A stretch of DNA of 64,000 bases from Lentibacillus sediminis (GCF_002763455.1 NZ_NIXK01000005.1:186001-250000); one strand, 5' to 3'. Numbered from the stretch's first letter, positions 11,639-20,600 are shown. Notes: generated from the sequence alone by a model not told the origin. Program-made: numbers and translations.

Positions 11639-12196
11639 ATGATGATGAAAAAAGCTCTGTTGAACATTGATTACACGAATGATTTTGTGGCGAAAGACGG
11701 GGCATTGACTTGTGGTGAACCCGGGCAGAAAATTGAGCAGGAAATGGTTCGCATCACGGAAGATTTTATAAAAAACGGTGATTATGTCGTTTTCGCTATC
11801 GATTATCACCAAAAAGACGATGCTTATCATCCGGAGACAAAGCTTTACCCGCCGCACAATATCGAAGGGGAAACAGGCAGGGAATTATACGGGGAGCTGC
11901 AGTCGGTATATGAAAGAAATAAAGATAAACAACATGTCTATTGGCTGGATAAAACAAGATACTCTCCGTTTGTGGGAACAGACCTGGAAATCAAACTTCG
12001 GGAACGCGGGATAACAGAGGTCCACTTGGTCGGATGTGCGACGGATATTTGCGTATTACACGCTGCCGTATCTGCATATAACCTTGGTTTTGATGTGGTC
12101 GTCCATCAGCATGCGGTCGCAAGCTTTAACCCCGATGGTCACGAATGGGCACTGCAGCATTTTGAGAATGCACTTGGCGCGGAAATTATCAAATAA
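11639..12196 (+). CDS. pncA: Nicotinamidase
   Basis: Isochorismatase-fold cysteine hydrolase that deaminates nicotinamide to nicotinate for NAD salvage. About 183-185 aa; three consecutive ATG codons (11639, 11642, 11645) follow AGGAG at 11631, so the exact start is open. Visible elements are the N-terminal IDYTNDF with catalytic Asp, LDKTRYSPF with the catalytic Lys, and the nucleophile segment GCATDICVLHA. From memory the text closely matches B. subtilis YueJ/PncA (TLTCGEPG- and YPPHNI-like blocks). Its position between a serine T-box and serS is unusual and implies serine-starvation control of this NAD gene. Confidence 0.9.
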   Translation: MMMKKALLNIDYTNDFVAKDGALTCGEPGQKIEQEMVRITEDFIKNGDYVVFAIDYHQKDDAYHPETKLYPPHNIEGETGRELYGELQSVYERNKDKQHVYWLDKTRYSPFVGTDLEIKLRERGITEVHLVGCATDICVLHAAVSAYNLGFDVVVHQHAVASFNPDGHEWALQHFENALGAEIIK

Positions 12197-12280
12197 GAGT
12201 ATTGTGTTAAACCGTCGAATCAAACTGCACCACCATCACACAATACAAACAACCAACCATCACAAAAGGAGGAACTACCA

Positions 12281-13555
12281 ATGCTTGATATGAAATACTT
12301 GCGCAGCAACTTTACCGAGGTGAAAGAAAAACTCGCCCATCGTGGGGAAGACTTAACGGATCTCGACAAATTCGGCGAGCTTGATGAGAAGCGCCGAAGC
12401 CTGATTAGTGAAACCGAAACCCTGAAAGCGAAACGGAATGAAGCATCCAAGCAGATTTCCGTATTGAAAAAGGAAAATAAAGACGCAGATCCGGCCATTC
12501 AGGAAATGCGTGCTGTAGGCGAGCAAATTTCCACCCTGGATAAGGAGCTAAAAGAAACAGAGGAAACGCTGCAACAATTGCTGCTTTCCATCCCGAACAT
12601 TCCGCATGAATCCGTACCTATTGGTGAAGATGAAGGCGATAATGTAGTGGCCCGCGAATGGGGCGAGCAGCCTGCCTTTGGCTTTGAAGCACAGCCGCAC
12701 TGGGATATTGCGGCCGATCTCGACATTCTTGATTTTGAACGCGCCGCAAAAGTAACGGGAAGCCGGTTTGTCTTTTACAAAGGTCTTGGCGCCCGGCTGG
12801 AGCGTGCGCTGCTTAACTTTATGATGGATCTGCATGCCGATGAGCATGGATACGAGGAAATGCTGCCGCCGCAGATTGTTAATGAAGCGAGCTTAATCGG
12901 CACAGGTCAGTTTCCGAAATTTGCCGAAGATGAATTTAAACTGGAAGAAACCAATTATTATCTGATTCCGACAGCAGAGGTGCCTGTCACTAATTACTAT
13001 CGGGATGAGATTCTAATGGTAGACGATCTCCCGAAAAAATATACGGCCTACAGCACCAATTTCCGTTCCGAAGCGGGTTCTGCCGGCCGTGATACCCGTG
13101 GGCTGATTCGCCAGCATCAATTCAATAAAGTCGAGCTGGTTCATTTTACCAAGCCAGAAGATTCCTATGACACACTGGAAACATTGACCGGCCATGCGGA
13201 GAAAGTGCTACAGCTGCTGAAGCTCCCTTACCGGGTGATGAGCATGTGTACGGGGGATCTTGGCTTTACCGCAGCAAAGAAATATGATATTGAAGTATGG
13301 ATCCCAAGCCAGGAAACGTACCGTGAAATCTCTTCCTGCTCCAATTTTGAGGATTTTCAGGCGAGACGGGCAGGCATCCGCTTCCGCAGGGAAACGAATG
13401 GAAAGCCGGAATTTGTCCATACCCTGAACGGATCCGGCTTGGCGCTTGGCCGCACCGTAGCAGCCATTCTGGAAAATTACCAGCAGGAAGACGGGACTGT
13501 CACAGTACCTGAAGCATTGCGCCCGTATATGGGCGGAAAAAATGTGATCAGGTAA
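12281..13555 (+). CDS. serS: Seryl-tRNA synthetase
   Basis: Charges tRNA-Ser (and the selenocysteine tRNA where present) with serine. The 424-aa class II synthetase has the N-terminal coiled-coil arm at about residues 30-100. It is followed by motif 2 ([21 protein letters not shown] region) and motif 3 ([12 protein letters not shown]). AAAGGAGG precedes ATG 12281. There is no second T-box or terminator in the 84-nt gap after pncA, so serS appears to be read from the upstream T-box leader through pncA. Confidence 0.98.
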   Translation: MLDMKYLRSNFTEVKEKLAHRGEDLTDLDKFGELDEKRRSLISETETLKAKRNEASKQISVLKKENKDADPAIQEMRAVGEQISTLDKELKETEETLQQLLLSIPNIPHESVPIGEDEGDNVVAREWGEQPAFGFEAQPHWDIAADLDILDFERAAKVTGSRFVFYKGLGARLERALLNFMMDLHADEHGYEEMLPPQIVNEASLIGTGQFPKFAEDEFKLEETNYYLIPTAEVPVTNYYRDEILMVDDLPKKYTAYSTNFRSEAGSAGRDTRGLIRQHQFNKVELVHFTKPEDSYDTLETLTGHAEKVLQLLKLPYRVMSMCTGDLGFTAAKKYDIEVWIPSQETYREISSCSNFEDFQARRAGIRFRRETNGKPEFVHTLNGSGLALGRTVAAILENYQQEDGTVTVPEALRPYMGGKNVIR

Positions 13556-13571
13556 GGTTTGTTCTAGTAAA

Positions 13572-13625
13572 AAAACAGGCATTCTAGTGAGTGATCTTTC
13601 ACTCTCCAGGGTGCCTGTTTTTTTT
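13572..13625 (+). terminator. Rho-independent terminator after serS
   Basis: AAAAACAGGCA pairs with TGCCTGTTTTT around an inner GTGAG/CACTC hairpin, then a run of T residues ends the pncA-serS message. Confidence 0.85.
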
Positions 13626-13774
13626 CGACAAAATCCGACGAGTGACAGGCACCATTTCAAATCTTTCATTTCTCCCCTGACATCAATCAATAAACTTAAC
13701 AAACCACCCAAAAACCATTAAAATATAAAAGTTAGGAGTGATGACTTATTTATCTGGAACAACAAGAAGCTATA

Positions 13775-14977
13775 TTGCATAATCCTACAGGTAAAAAGCG
13801 TATGGGGCTGGCGCTGCTTCTTGGTCTGCTGGCATTTCTGGGGCCGCTCAACATCGATATGTATTTGCCCAGCTTTCCCGGGATTGCCGAGGATTTAAAT
13901 ACAAGCGCCACCCTTGTGCAAACCAGTTTGACCGCATGTTTACTCGGACTTGCGATCGGTCAGGTGGTTATTGGACCAATCAGTGATGCACAGGGCAGAA
14001 GAAAGCCCATATTAATATCTACTTCTCTTTTTGCATTGGCATCCATTCTCTGTGCATTTGCGCCGAATATAGGAATATTAATTGCCGCACGGTTTTTACA
14101 GGGATTCACTGCATCTGCAGGGGTTGTGCTGTCACGGGCAGTCGTACGTGACGTGTTCAGCGGTAAAGCCCTGACGAAATTCTTCGCGCTTTTAATGGTG
14201 ATCAATGCCGTCGCTCCCATGATCGCACCAATGGCTGGCGGGGCAATCCTGTCGTTTGAATTCGCAAACTGGCAGGCCATTTTTATCTTTTTAGCCCTTA
14301 TTGGTATTTTGATTGTTGCCATCGTTAGCATGAAGTTGAAAGAGACACTGCCGCCGGAGAAGCGGATCCCCAGCTCACTCGGCGCATCGGTCGTGACCAT
14401 GGGCAGTTTGTTAAAAGACCGTTCGTTCATTGGCTATGCATTGGTCGTCGGATTTGTCCATGGCGGAAGTTTTGCCTATGTATCGGGGACACCGTTTGTC
14501 TATCAGGAAATTTATGGCGTTTCCCCGCAAACATTCAGTGTGCTGTTTGGTATAAATGGACTGGCTATCATCACAGGCAGTTTCATTATTGGACGCTTTG
14601 GCGGAATTATTCCGGAAAAAACCTTGCTCCAGACAGCCGTCACGATCGCACTGACCGCAACGTCCATTTTGCTTCTTATGACGATCATTGAAGGACCGCT
14701 AGCCTCGATTGTCATCTTGATTTTCATTTACATGACGACTATGGGAATGGTGATCACAAGTACCTTCACCCTGGGTATGGCCAAACAGGGACACCGCGCC
14801 GGAAGTGCCAGTGCCGTCTTAGGTATGCTCCCACTGCTGCTCGGCTCTGTCTTCTCCCCACTGGCCGGCATTAATGAAGCATCTGCTGTGCCGATGGGAG
14901 CTATATTATTTTCTACGTCACTTATCGGATTTATTGCTTTCTTTTTGCTGGTGAAAAAGGTGTCGACAGAGGAATGA
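13775..14977 (+). CDS. Bcr/CflA-type multidrug efflux MFS transporter
   Basis: About 400-aa major facilitator with 12 predicted helices. The N-terminal block GPLNIDMYLPSFPGIAEDL and the motif A-like GPISDAQGRRKPI are characteristic of the Bcr/CflA drug:H+ antiporter family. The start is uncertain. TTG 13775 has no clear ribosome site, whereas AGGAG at 13734-13738 would best serve a non-ATG codon near 13748, because a stop codon in this frame lies at 13742. Substrate unknown; chloramphenicol or bicyclomycin-type compounds are family precedents only. Confidence 0.85.
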   Translation: MHNPTGKKRMGLALLLGLLAFLGPLNIDMYLPSFPGIAEDLNTSATLVQTSLTACLLGLAIGQVVIGPISDAQGRRKPILISTSLFALASILCAFAPNIGILIAARFLQGFTASAGVVLSRAVVRDVFSGKALTKFFALLMVINAVAPMIAPMAGGAILSFEFANWQAIFIFLALIGILIVAIVSMKLKETLPPEKRIPSSLGASVVTMGSLLKDRSFIGYALVVGFVHGGSFAYVSGTPFVYQEIYGVSPQTFSVLFGINGLAIITGSFIIGRFGGIIPEKTLLQTAVTIALTATSILLLMTIIEGPLASIVILIFIYMTTMGMVITSTFTLGMAKQGHRAGSASAVLGMLPLLLGSVFSPLAGINEASAVPMGAILFSTSLIGFIAFFLLVKKVSTEE

Positions 14978-14989
14978 TGGATATACAGA

Positions 14990-15017
14990 AAAACCGACTC
15001 TTTTTTAAGGGTCGGTT
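14990..15017. terminator. Bidirectional terminator between MFS and ohr genes
   Basis: AAACCGAC and GTCGGTTT form the stem, with T-rich tracts better developed on the minus strand, so it probably serves the convergent ohr gene and, less strongly, the MFS gene. Confidence 0.65.
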
Positions 15018-15034
15018 TCTATCCATACGATTCA

Positions 15035-15457
15035 TTATTTTACTGTTGCTTTTAGATCCACATCGATGCCATTTTGTGTCATCTTGGAATATGGGCATCC
15101 TTTATGCGCCTGTTCCACATATTCATCTGCTTTTGCCTGATCAATACCTTCAAACTCAACTTCGATTTCAGCACCAAGTTTGAATCCGCCATCTGATTCA
15201 TCTTTGAGTAACTTGGCAGTTGCGATCACGACACGTTTTACATCATCAGCTTTATCTTTCTTCAACACGCCATCGAGCGCACTATTATAGCAGGCACTAT
15301 ACGCAGCTGCGAAAAGTTGTTCCGGATTGGTTTCGTTCGTGTCGTCACCGGACATCTCTTTAGGCTGTTTCACGTTCAACTTAAAGGAATTGTCTTCACT
15401 ATGCACTTCGCCGCCTCGGCCGCCGGTATTAAACACTTTTGCTTCATAAATACTCAT
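15035..15457 (-). CDS. Organic hydroperoxide resistance protein (Ohr/OsmC family)
   Basis: Thiol-dependent peroxidase that reduces organic hydroperoxides. The roughly 140-aa protein carries both family cysteines, in AYSACYNSAL and in HKGCPYSK, and the N-terminal GGRGGEVHSEDN typical of Ohr rather than OsmC. ATG 15457 is taken as the start; an in-frame TTG immediately upstream lies closer to the AAGGAG site. No OhrR regulator gene is adjacent. Confidence 0.9.
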   Translation of the reverse strand: MSIYEAKVFNTGGRGGEVHSEDNSFKLNVKQPKEMSGDDTNETNPEQLFAAAYSACYNSALDGVLKKDKADDVKRVVIATAKLLKDESDGGFKLGAEIEVEFEGIDQAKADEYVEQAHKGCPYSKMTQNGIDVDLKATVK

Positions 15458-15541
15458 CAATCATTCAACTCCTTTTTCTGAATTACATTAAAACTATTCC
15501 TTAAAAGTGCTGGTATTAAACATGTTGTTTGATTATAAAGT

Positions 15542-15823
15542 TTAATTCTCTACCCCACTAACCTCAAATGAGCGTACAATGTCTAAATAGCTATCCAGCA
15601 ATTTATCATACTCCTCAGCTCCAAAAGCGATATCAAAAAAGATTTCATACACATGTCCATCTACTTCTTTCAAAAAATAATATTCTTCATATGTACCAAA
15701 TTCGACACGAACAGCGGTGGTGATGGCAGAGCCATTTTGTATAGGAATCTTCAAAGGGTTGAATGGATCGATTTTTGGTATCCAGCTCCCCGTACGCCTC
15801 AGCTTTCCAACTGTGCAATTCAA
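15542..15823 (-). pseudogene. 3' fragment of an unknown gene
   Basis: Open frame of 93 codons starting at a TTG that directly follows an in-frame stop, without a ribosome site. The C-terminal two thirds (VRVEFGTYEEYYFLKEV onward) read like a genuine protein end, but the first 30 codons overlap, in another frame, the decaying phosphotransferase sequence to the right. The most economical reading is that the 3' end of one gene was joined to a truncated neighbour by deletion. No function recognised. Confidence 0.4.
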
Positions 15824-16228
15824 TCAGTGTATTCGCTATACTTCAGCAATCTCCAACTTTTCATTAGGATTAATTTTGGCAGAATCCAGATGCTCCCCTT
15901 GTAAACGCGGCATTAATGAATAACTCCAGCCAAATATACCCTCTGAATGATCAATTAAATATGGAGACGGAACAACAACATTCGTCTTTTCTTGAAGATT
16001 TTCCACAAAATATTGTTCTCCAAGAAATTGCCCTGGATAAAGGGGATTTCCTTTCAACACAAATTCTCCCGCTGTTGATGAAATTAGGATCGTTTGCCCC
16101 ATTACACCATTTGCAGGTCTCTGTGAGGATAGGAGTTTCCCTTTGTTAAACTTATTCAGCATTAATTGCAATTGGTCGTTCGTTACATCGCCTAATTTAT
16201 TGGATGCGAAAATTATTTTGGTTGTCAA
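15725..16228 (-). pseudogene. Truncated, frameshifted aminoglycoside-phosphotransferase-like gene
   Basis: TTG 16228 has a strong GGAGGG 5 nt upstream and starts a kinase-like protein with TSAGEFVLKGN (N-lobe) and SYSLMPRLQGEHL (hinge), typical of the aminoglycoside phosphotransferase/choline kinase fold. The frame stops at 15836 after KLEIAEV. A shifted frame continues the family text with ANTLIELHSWKAEAYGELD and SIQPFEDSY, then is lost near 15725, before the catalytic HGD loop. It is therefore a frameshifted remnant lacking the active site. Confidence 0.6.
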
Positions 16229-16283
16229 AGAATCCCTCCGATGAAAGGCTACAAACCGTCTATAAACTGTCCCTCTTCCTCCA

Positions 16284-17438
16284 TCATCCCTCCACAAACT
16301 CCATTTCAGGCATCCATTGCGACATGTGCTCCCGAACGTCTCTGTAATAGCCACCGGCGCCCTCCAATTCTTTGTCTGTAAGCTGATACATCGGGAGGAC
16401 CCGGTAATTGCTTTCATTATTAAAATCGACAAAGGTAGGCATAAACTTCGGTTTCGTAACCTCTATTTCTTCTTCCCCGTTCGCCCCAGTCGTCTGGCTA
16501 ATGGTCAATTTCAAAACCCCGCCGATTTGGTTGTAAAATTCATCCTGCCCTGACAAAAAGTTGCCCAGCGAATAGGCGACAAAGCTCTTGTTTCCATTCT
16601 TTCCTTCCACCCATTCCAGCGGCTGCAGTACGTGCGGATGGTGGCCCAAGACCACGTCAACTCCTTGGTCGGCGGCAAATTGTGCCAAATTCTTTTGCCG
16701 GTCATTTGGCATCGGTTCGTATTCGTCGCCGAAATGGAGGCTTAGTACCACCACGTCTGCCTCATCTTTAGCTTTGGTGATTTCCTGCGCCATCGCCTCT
16801 TTATCGATCAAATTAACTAAATAGTCCTTCCCGTCTGGCACTGGAATCCCGTTCGTGCCATAGGTATAAGCCAAAAAAGCGACAGATATTCCCACATCCG
16901 TCTGATAGATTCGGAGCGTTTCGCTATCTTTCTCATTTTTAAAAGCACCGGTGTACATCATATCCATGGCTTCCCAGTTCCTGATCGCCTGCTGGATGGC
17001 TGGCTCCCCGCGATCCAGAGTGTGATTATTGGCGATGGTGACCACATCCACACCGACGTCCTTTAAAGCATGGCCAACCTCCAACGGACTGTTAAATGAA
17101 GGATACGAAGATAATCCAATCTCCTCTCCGCCAATCATCGTTTCCTGATTCGCCACGGTAATCGTCGTGTTGTTTAAGAAAGGGCGAACCCGCTCCAGCA
17201 TAGGGAGAAAGTCATACCCGTCCTTTACCGCTGCATCGTTATAAACACGGTCGTGAATCAAAATGTCGCCAACCGCCGTAAGAGTTATTTTCCTGGTAAT
17301 GGCCTTTGGCTCCACCCGCTTCATTATCTCAATTTCCCGCTGCTTTTCTATGGGACTAGCTGTTTTTTCATCCTGACTACAAGCTGCAAGCAAAAGAAAA
17401 ATCAAAGCAAAAACGAAGGCTATTCTTCTTGTCCGCAT
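16284..17438 (-). CDS. CapA-family lipoprotein
   Basis: 384-aa member of the poly-gamma-glutamate synthesis CapA/YwtB metallophosphoesterase-like family. A lipoprotein signal peptide with lipobox LLAAC places it on the outer membrane leaflet. The metallophosphatase-like motifs are visible: GDILIHDR, VANQETM, IANNHTLDRG, and a late GHHPHVLQP. No capB/capC genes flank it, so a role in polyglutamate synthesis is not supported here; orphan CapA proteins are common in Bacilli and their function is mostly unknown. Confidence 0.88.
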   Translation of the reverse strand: MRTRRIAFVFALIFLLLAACSQDEKTASPIEKQREIEIMKRVEPKAITRKITLTAVGDILIHDRVYNDAAVKDGYDFLPMLERVRPFLNNTTITVANQETMIGGEEIGLSSYPSFNSPLEVGHALKDVGVDVVTIANNHTLDRGEPAIQQAIRNWEAMDMMYTGAFKNEKDSETLRIYQTDVGISVAFLAYTYGTNGIPVPDGKDYLVNLIDKEAMAQEITKAKDEADVVVLSLHFGDEYEPMPNDRQKNLAQFAADQGVDVVLGHHPHVLQPLEWVEGKNGNKSFVAYSLGNFLSGQDEFYNQIGGVLKLTISQTTGANGEEEIEVTKPKFMPTFVDFNNESNYRVLPMYQLTDKELEGAGGYYRDVREHMSQWMPEMEFVEG

Positions 17439-17521
17439 ATCAGTACTTTCTCCTTAGGACTTTTGTTTTATTTTATCATAGAATTTAGTCAGGAGAATAC
17501 TTAATTTGAAAGCATTTACAT

Positions 17522-17917
17522 TTATTTTCGAAAATCAGGGCTTAACTGACTCCACACATCGAATTTATTTCCATCAAGATCGCTGAATACAAAATTTCTT
17601 CCGGCATGTCCCCTGTTTTCAATCGCACCGACGCTTATCTGTTTGCTGATAAAATCCCTATGTAGAGCCTCTAATGCTTTTATTCCATCCACCTCAAAGG
17701 TCAAAGAAAAGCACTCTTCCCCGTAAGTGTCATAGAAATTTGCTCGCTGACCTTCCTTCGATTTCACAAGAAAGAAACTCTGGTCTGCCAAATTCAAAAT
17801 AGCCTTATCTTCGTCTTGATAGTTTAATTTCGCTCCCAGATTACTTACATACCAGTCAGTGGAAAGCTGAACATCTTTAACTGGCATATAAGTAGTCCCA
17901 ACTCTTAGCAAGCTCAT
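17522..17917 (-). CDS. Glyoxalase/VOC-family protein
   Basis: 131-aa protein of the vicinal oxygen chelate superfamily. ATG 17917 begins one base past the stop codon of the upstream VOC gene (17919) and follows GAGGGGAAA, so the two are translationally coupled. Recognisable text: PVKDVQLSTDWYVSNLGAKL at the start of the first beta-alpha-beta module and FVFSDLDGNKFDVW at the end. Such pairs include bleomycin-resistance-like and dioxygenase-like proteins; the substrate cannot be told. Confidence 0.8.
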   Translation of the reverse strand: MSLLRVGTTYMPVKDVQLSTDWYVSNLGAKLNYQDEDKAILNLADQSFFLVKSKEGQRANFYDTYGEECFSLTFEVDGIKALEALHRDFISKQISVGAIENRGHAGRNFVFSDLDGNKFDVWSQLSPDFRK

Positions 17918-17918
17918 T

Positions 17919-18281
17919 TTATTTTCCCCTCTGCTTTTTTTGAATAAGCCCAAAACCTAGTCCCATGGGATCAACGAGATAGGCAAGAAAAAAATCATCA
18001 AACTCCATTTTCTCGCGCACTATCATCGCTCCATATTCCTTTGCCTTGGAAATTGCATCATCCATGGACTCAACTTCAATCTGAATACGAGTACCGTGCG
18101 GATAATCCTTAGGACCTTTTGCGATTCCTCCGTTGATTCCGGACTCTGCATCTTTCCCTGTCGTCACTGAACGGTAATCCCAATGGGGTTCTCCAGTCTC
18201 CCAGCCAAAAACAGCGGAATAGAATGTTGCGGCCTTCTCAGGTTCCTGGCTGTTGAGTTCGAAACCAATTACTTTTGCCAT
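17919..18281 (-). CDS. Glyoxalase/VOC-family protein
   Basis: 120-aa single-domain VOC protein. N-terminal IGFELNSQEPEKAATFYSAV and VFGWETGEPHWDYR, and a C-terminal AYLVDPMGLGFGLIQ, match the small PhnB/glyoxalase-like group. AAGGAG precedes the ATG. First gene of a coupled VOC pair. Substrate unknown. Confidence 0.82.
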   Translation of the reverse strand: MAKVIGFELNSQEPEKAATFYSAVFGWETGEPHWDYRSVTTGKDAESGINGGIAKGPKDYPHGTRIQIEVESMDDAISKAKEYGAMIVREKMEFDDFFLAYLVDPMGLGFGLIQKKQRGK

Positions 18282-18305
18282 TCGCTCTCCTTCTTTCCAT
18301 ATAGA

Positions 18306-18740
18306 TTATTTAGCAGTTTCCAAGATTAAATAGTCCTTTGTTTTATCAATTGGTATGTTATGTTTATCAGCAAAATCCTGTAAGTCAGTATAAATTTGCT
18401 CTGGATAGAAATTCATGATTCGAAAATGGCGATGTTTATTATATTGTACAATCACGCATTTTCTGCCCCACCCGACACGTTTAAATTTCATAGCGAGGAT
18501 TTTATTATAGGTAACCTCTTTTCGATAAATTATTAATGAAAATAGAAGTATCTGGTATGTTATGGAGCCGTCTGTTATCTTAAACGTAAAGGTAATAAAC
18601 AGTGTTGCAATGATAAACAGAAGAAAAAGAATTAAGAAATAAAGCATCACAGTGTACTCCCAATTTGTTAGGATTAACGATACGATAAGCATTAAAAAAA
18701 GAAGCTGAACTACTCTTTCTGTTTTTGCATGGTAAAACAA
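18306..18740 (-). CDS. Hypothetical membrane protein, PH-like
   Basis: 144-aa protein with two strongly hydrophobic helices in the first 55 residues, followed by a soluble beta-rich domain (ITDGSITYQILLFSLIIYRK, then KILAMKFKRVGWGRKCVIVQ). This layout resembles small bacterial PH-domain or EbsA-like membrane proteins. No specific family could be assigned with certainty. Confidence 0.55.
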   Translation of the reverse strand: MFYHAKTERVVQLLFLMLIVSLILTNWEYTVMLYFLILFLLFIIATLFITFTFKITDGSITYQILLFSLIIYRKEVTYNKILAMKFKRVGWGRKCVIVQYNKHRHFRIMNFYPEQIYTDLQDFADKHNIPIDKTKDYLILETAK

Positions 18741-18771
18741 ATCGACACCACCTAGCCCACTTATACTCGAC

Positions 18772-19368
18772 TTATATTTTATCCATAATTACCTGATTCT
18801 CATGTCCATCTTCAATGGTGGGCAAATCTTTGTCTGCCTGATCATTAATAATATAGTCATAGATCATCTCCAAGAAAGGGTGAAATGCCGGATAATAAGC
18901 ACTTGCCTCCTTTGATAGATGTGAAGGGACTGCCTCGTGTGATGGAATCTCTATTTTTTGTAATGGTTCATTTATTCTACCAAAACTAAGTTGTTTATCG
19001 TTTTTTAACGTGATCGTTCCCTCACTTCCAAACACGTCTATGCTGGAACCTAACCCGTGATTCACTCCTGAAACGAGCTGAACGGAAAAAGTGGTATCGT
19101 TATCCATCTTTCCATGGATAAAGAAAGCATCATCCGCATCCCGTGTTTCTCCTGCACCTTGGGGCACGTGCGTGTGCAGTAAACCGTTTACAAATTCCAC
19201 TTCACTTTGTGTCATCCATCTTAAACAATCAATCATATGGGTGCCTAATGCACCAACATTCCGCCAAACTCCTGTTTTCACGATCATCTCCTTCTTTCTG
19301 ACGATATTTCTTTGGTTAAGTAACAAATCGGACAAGGAGATGCCCCCTTGCCCAAAAAAACATACCAT
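18772..19368 (-). pseudogene. Gfo/Idh/MocA oxidoreductase, C-terminal fragment
   Basis: The frame encodes the C-terminal substrate/oligomer domain of a Gfo/Idh/MocA dehydrogenase. It starts at WRNVGALGTHMIDCLRWM (the segment containing the conserved helix after the catalytic lysine) and runs through SIDVFGSEGTITL to the natural end. The whole N-terminal Rossmann NAD(P)-binding domain is missing, and the first 30 codons are unrelated sequence. It is a truncated, non-functional remnant. Confidence 0.7.
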
Positions 19369-19371
19369 ATC

Positions 19372-19449
19372 CTATATCGCTGTTACCCCGCCATCTACCG
19401 GTAATTCCACACCTGTAATAATCGCAACTTTTTCTTTTAAACGACTCAT
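19372..19449 (-). pseudogene. Internally deleted SDR gene, 25 codons left
   Basis: ATG 19449 opens a 25-codon frame whose first part, MSRLKEKVAIITG, is the N terminus of a short-chain dehydrogenase. Its last part, GVELPVDGGVTAI, is the C terminus of the same family. The ~220 residues between them are gone, apparently by deletion at a short ITG repeat shared by both ends. The remnant abuts the Gfo/Idh fragment, so the two genes probably once formed a sugar-metabolism unit. Confidence 0.6.
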
Positions 19450-19545
19450 TTTCTGGGGCCCTCTTGTTTTTAATAAAATCTTTCTATAATTCCAATATTA
19501 CTTTATATAATGGACCCATGCAAAAGTTATCATCGTCTTAGGCAA

Positions 19546-19962
19546 TTAATATTTGGATCGCTTTTCCTCTATCTGTATTTGAGGATTTTCGTTCAATAAT
19601 AACTCAATGAATTTATCTTCATTCTTTGGAGATATGGTCATTACGTCGTATTTGCCATATAAAATTTCTAACCGATCCATGGCTAAAGCAGGTGCTGAAA
19701 ATGGATTCTTTACTTTTCTAATCGTTTTTATCTCTTCAATATCCGTCTCCCACTTAAATCCTCCAAATTGCACCTTTAATGTTGCCCCTTCGATTTTATA
19801 TCCAGTTCCAAACCATATCCAAATTAGGTATCCTATTATAATAAATCCGACAACCCCGCCAAATGCAGATTCTAGTCGAAATATGAAGGTTTGAGAAAGA
19901 AAAATGACGGTGCCCCAAATCACTATAAAATACAAAGTGTCTTTTTTCGATACGAAATACAT
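19546..19962 (-). CDS. PH-domain-like membrane protein
   Basis: 138-aa protein. ATG 19962 follows AAGGAGGGG; the frame extends seven codons further without a better site. Two N-terminal membrane helices (IVIWGTVIFLSQTFIF and the GFIIIGYLIWIWFG segment) precede a small beta-rich domain with EEIKTIRKVKNPFSAPALA and VMTISPKNEDKFIELLL. That pattern is typical of bacterial PH-like proteins (bPH group). Function unknown. Confidence 0.6.
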   Translation of the reverse strand: MYFVSKKDTLYFIVIWGTVIFLSQTFIFRLESAFGGVVGFIIIGYLIWIWFGTGYKIEGATLKVQFGGFKWETDIEEIKTIRKVKNPFSAPALAMDRLEILYGKYDVMTISPKNEDKFIELLLNENPQIQIEEKRSKY

Positions 19963-20062
19963 TTGAGCCCCTCCTTTCTTCAATTGCTAAATATACGCTT
20001 CAGTTATTGGAAAGGTTTCAATTTAACCCCTTGAAGCGTTGGAATTTTCACCCGAAGCTTTT

Positions 20063-20160
20063 GAGTGTTCCAACTGATGAGGATTTTCAAAAACCGTTAA
20101 TGTTCGCCTAGAGTGCTGAAATATTGCTTCCAGTACTTTAAGGAAAATTTCTCCAAAAAC
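20063..20160. repeat. Dispersed intergenic repeat, copy A
   Basis: Shares a spaced string of matches with 24469-24565: TTCCAA, a GATG-AG-TTTT block, AAACCG, CCTAGAG-GCTGAA and AGTACT, in the same order and spacing. It ends a few bases before the TTGACA box of the met operon leader, as copy B does before the tRNA-Ser promoter. Confidence 0.5.
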
Positions 20161-20163
20161 CCG

Positions 20164-20192
20164 TTGACAAATATTCAAAAACATAGTAATCT
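20164..20192 (+). promoter_or_regulatory. Candidate promoter of the met operon leader
   Basis: Perfect -35 box TTGACA (20164-20169), 17-nt spacer, weak -10 TAATCT (20187-20192). It lies about 30 nt before the first SAM riboswitch. Confidence 0.5.
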
Positions 20193-20220
20193 AAAAAACA
20201 ATCAAATGAATAACGGATAC

Positions 20221-20385
20221 TTCTTATTCCGAGAGGTGGAGGGAATTGGCCCTGTGAAACCTCGGCAGCGGGCGCTTTTGCGTACTGTGCCACATCCAAC
20301 AAGCTAAAGCTTGGAAAATAAGAAGAGCGGTGGATACATAACATGCCAATCTCTTCTTATATCTTAAGGAGGGATTTTTTCGTTT
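20221..20385 (+). promoter_or_regulatory. SAM-I (S-box) riboswitch 1
   Basis: S-box aptamer with CTTATTCCGAGAGGTGGAGG, then CCTCGGCAGCGG and GTGCCACATCC, closed by a P1 strand ATAAGAAG. The expression platform holds a terminator (TCTCTTCTTA with TAAGGAGGGA, then TTTTTT at 20375-20380). High SAM should favour termination. Confidence 0.93.
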
Positions 20386-20410
20386 TACCAGGATAACTAA
20401 AAACATAAAA

Positions 20411-20572
20411 ACTTCTTATCCAGAGAGGTGGAGGGGCTGGCCCTTTGATGCCTCGGCAGCGGACTCATTACATGAGTACTGTGCCAATTCCAGCAAGCGA
20501 TCGCTTGACAGATAAGAAGAGGGAAAAGATGTGTGCCTCTTCTTATTTACATTAAGAAGGGGCATTTTTTAT
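20411..20572 (+). promoter_or_regulatory. SAM-I (S-box) riboswitch 2
   Basis: A second complete S-box: CTTATCCAGAGAGGTGGAGG, CCTCGGCAGCGG, GTGCCAATTCCAGCAAGCG, P1 strand GATAAGAAG. It has its own terminator (GCCTCTTCTTA with TAAGAAGGGGC and TTTTTT). It begins about 30 nt after the first unit's terminator and directly precedes metN, giving two SAM checkpoints in series. Confidence 0.95.
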
Positions 20573-20600
20573 TTAAAAACACAAAAAGGGAGAGAGACAC

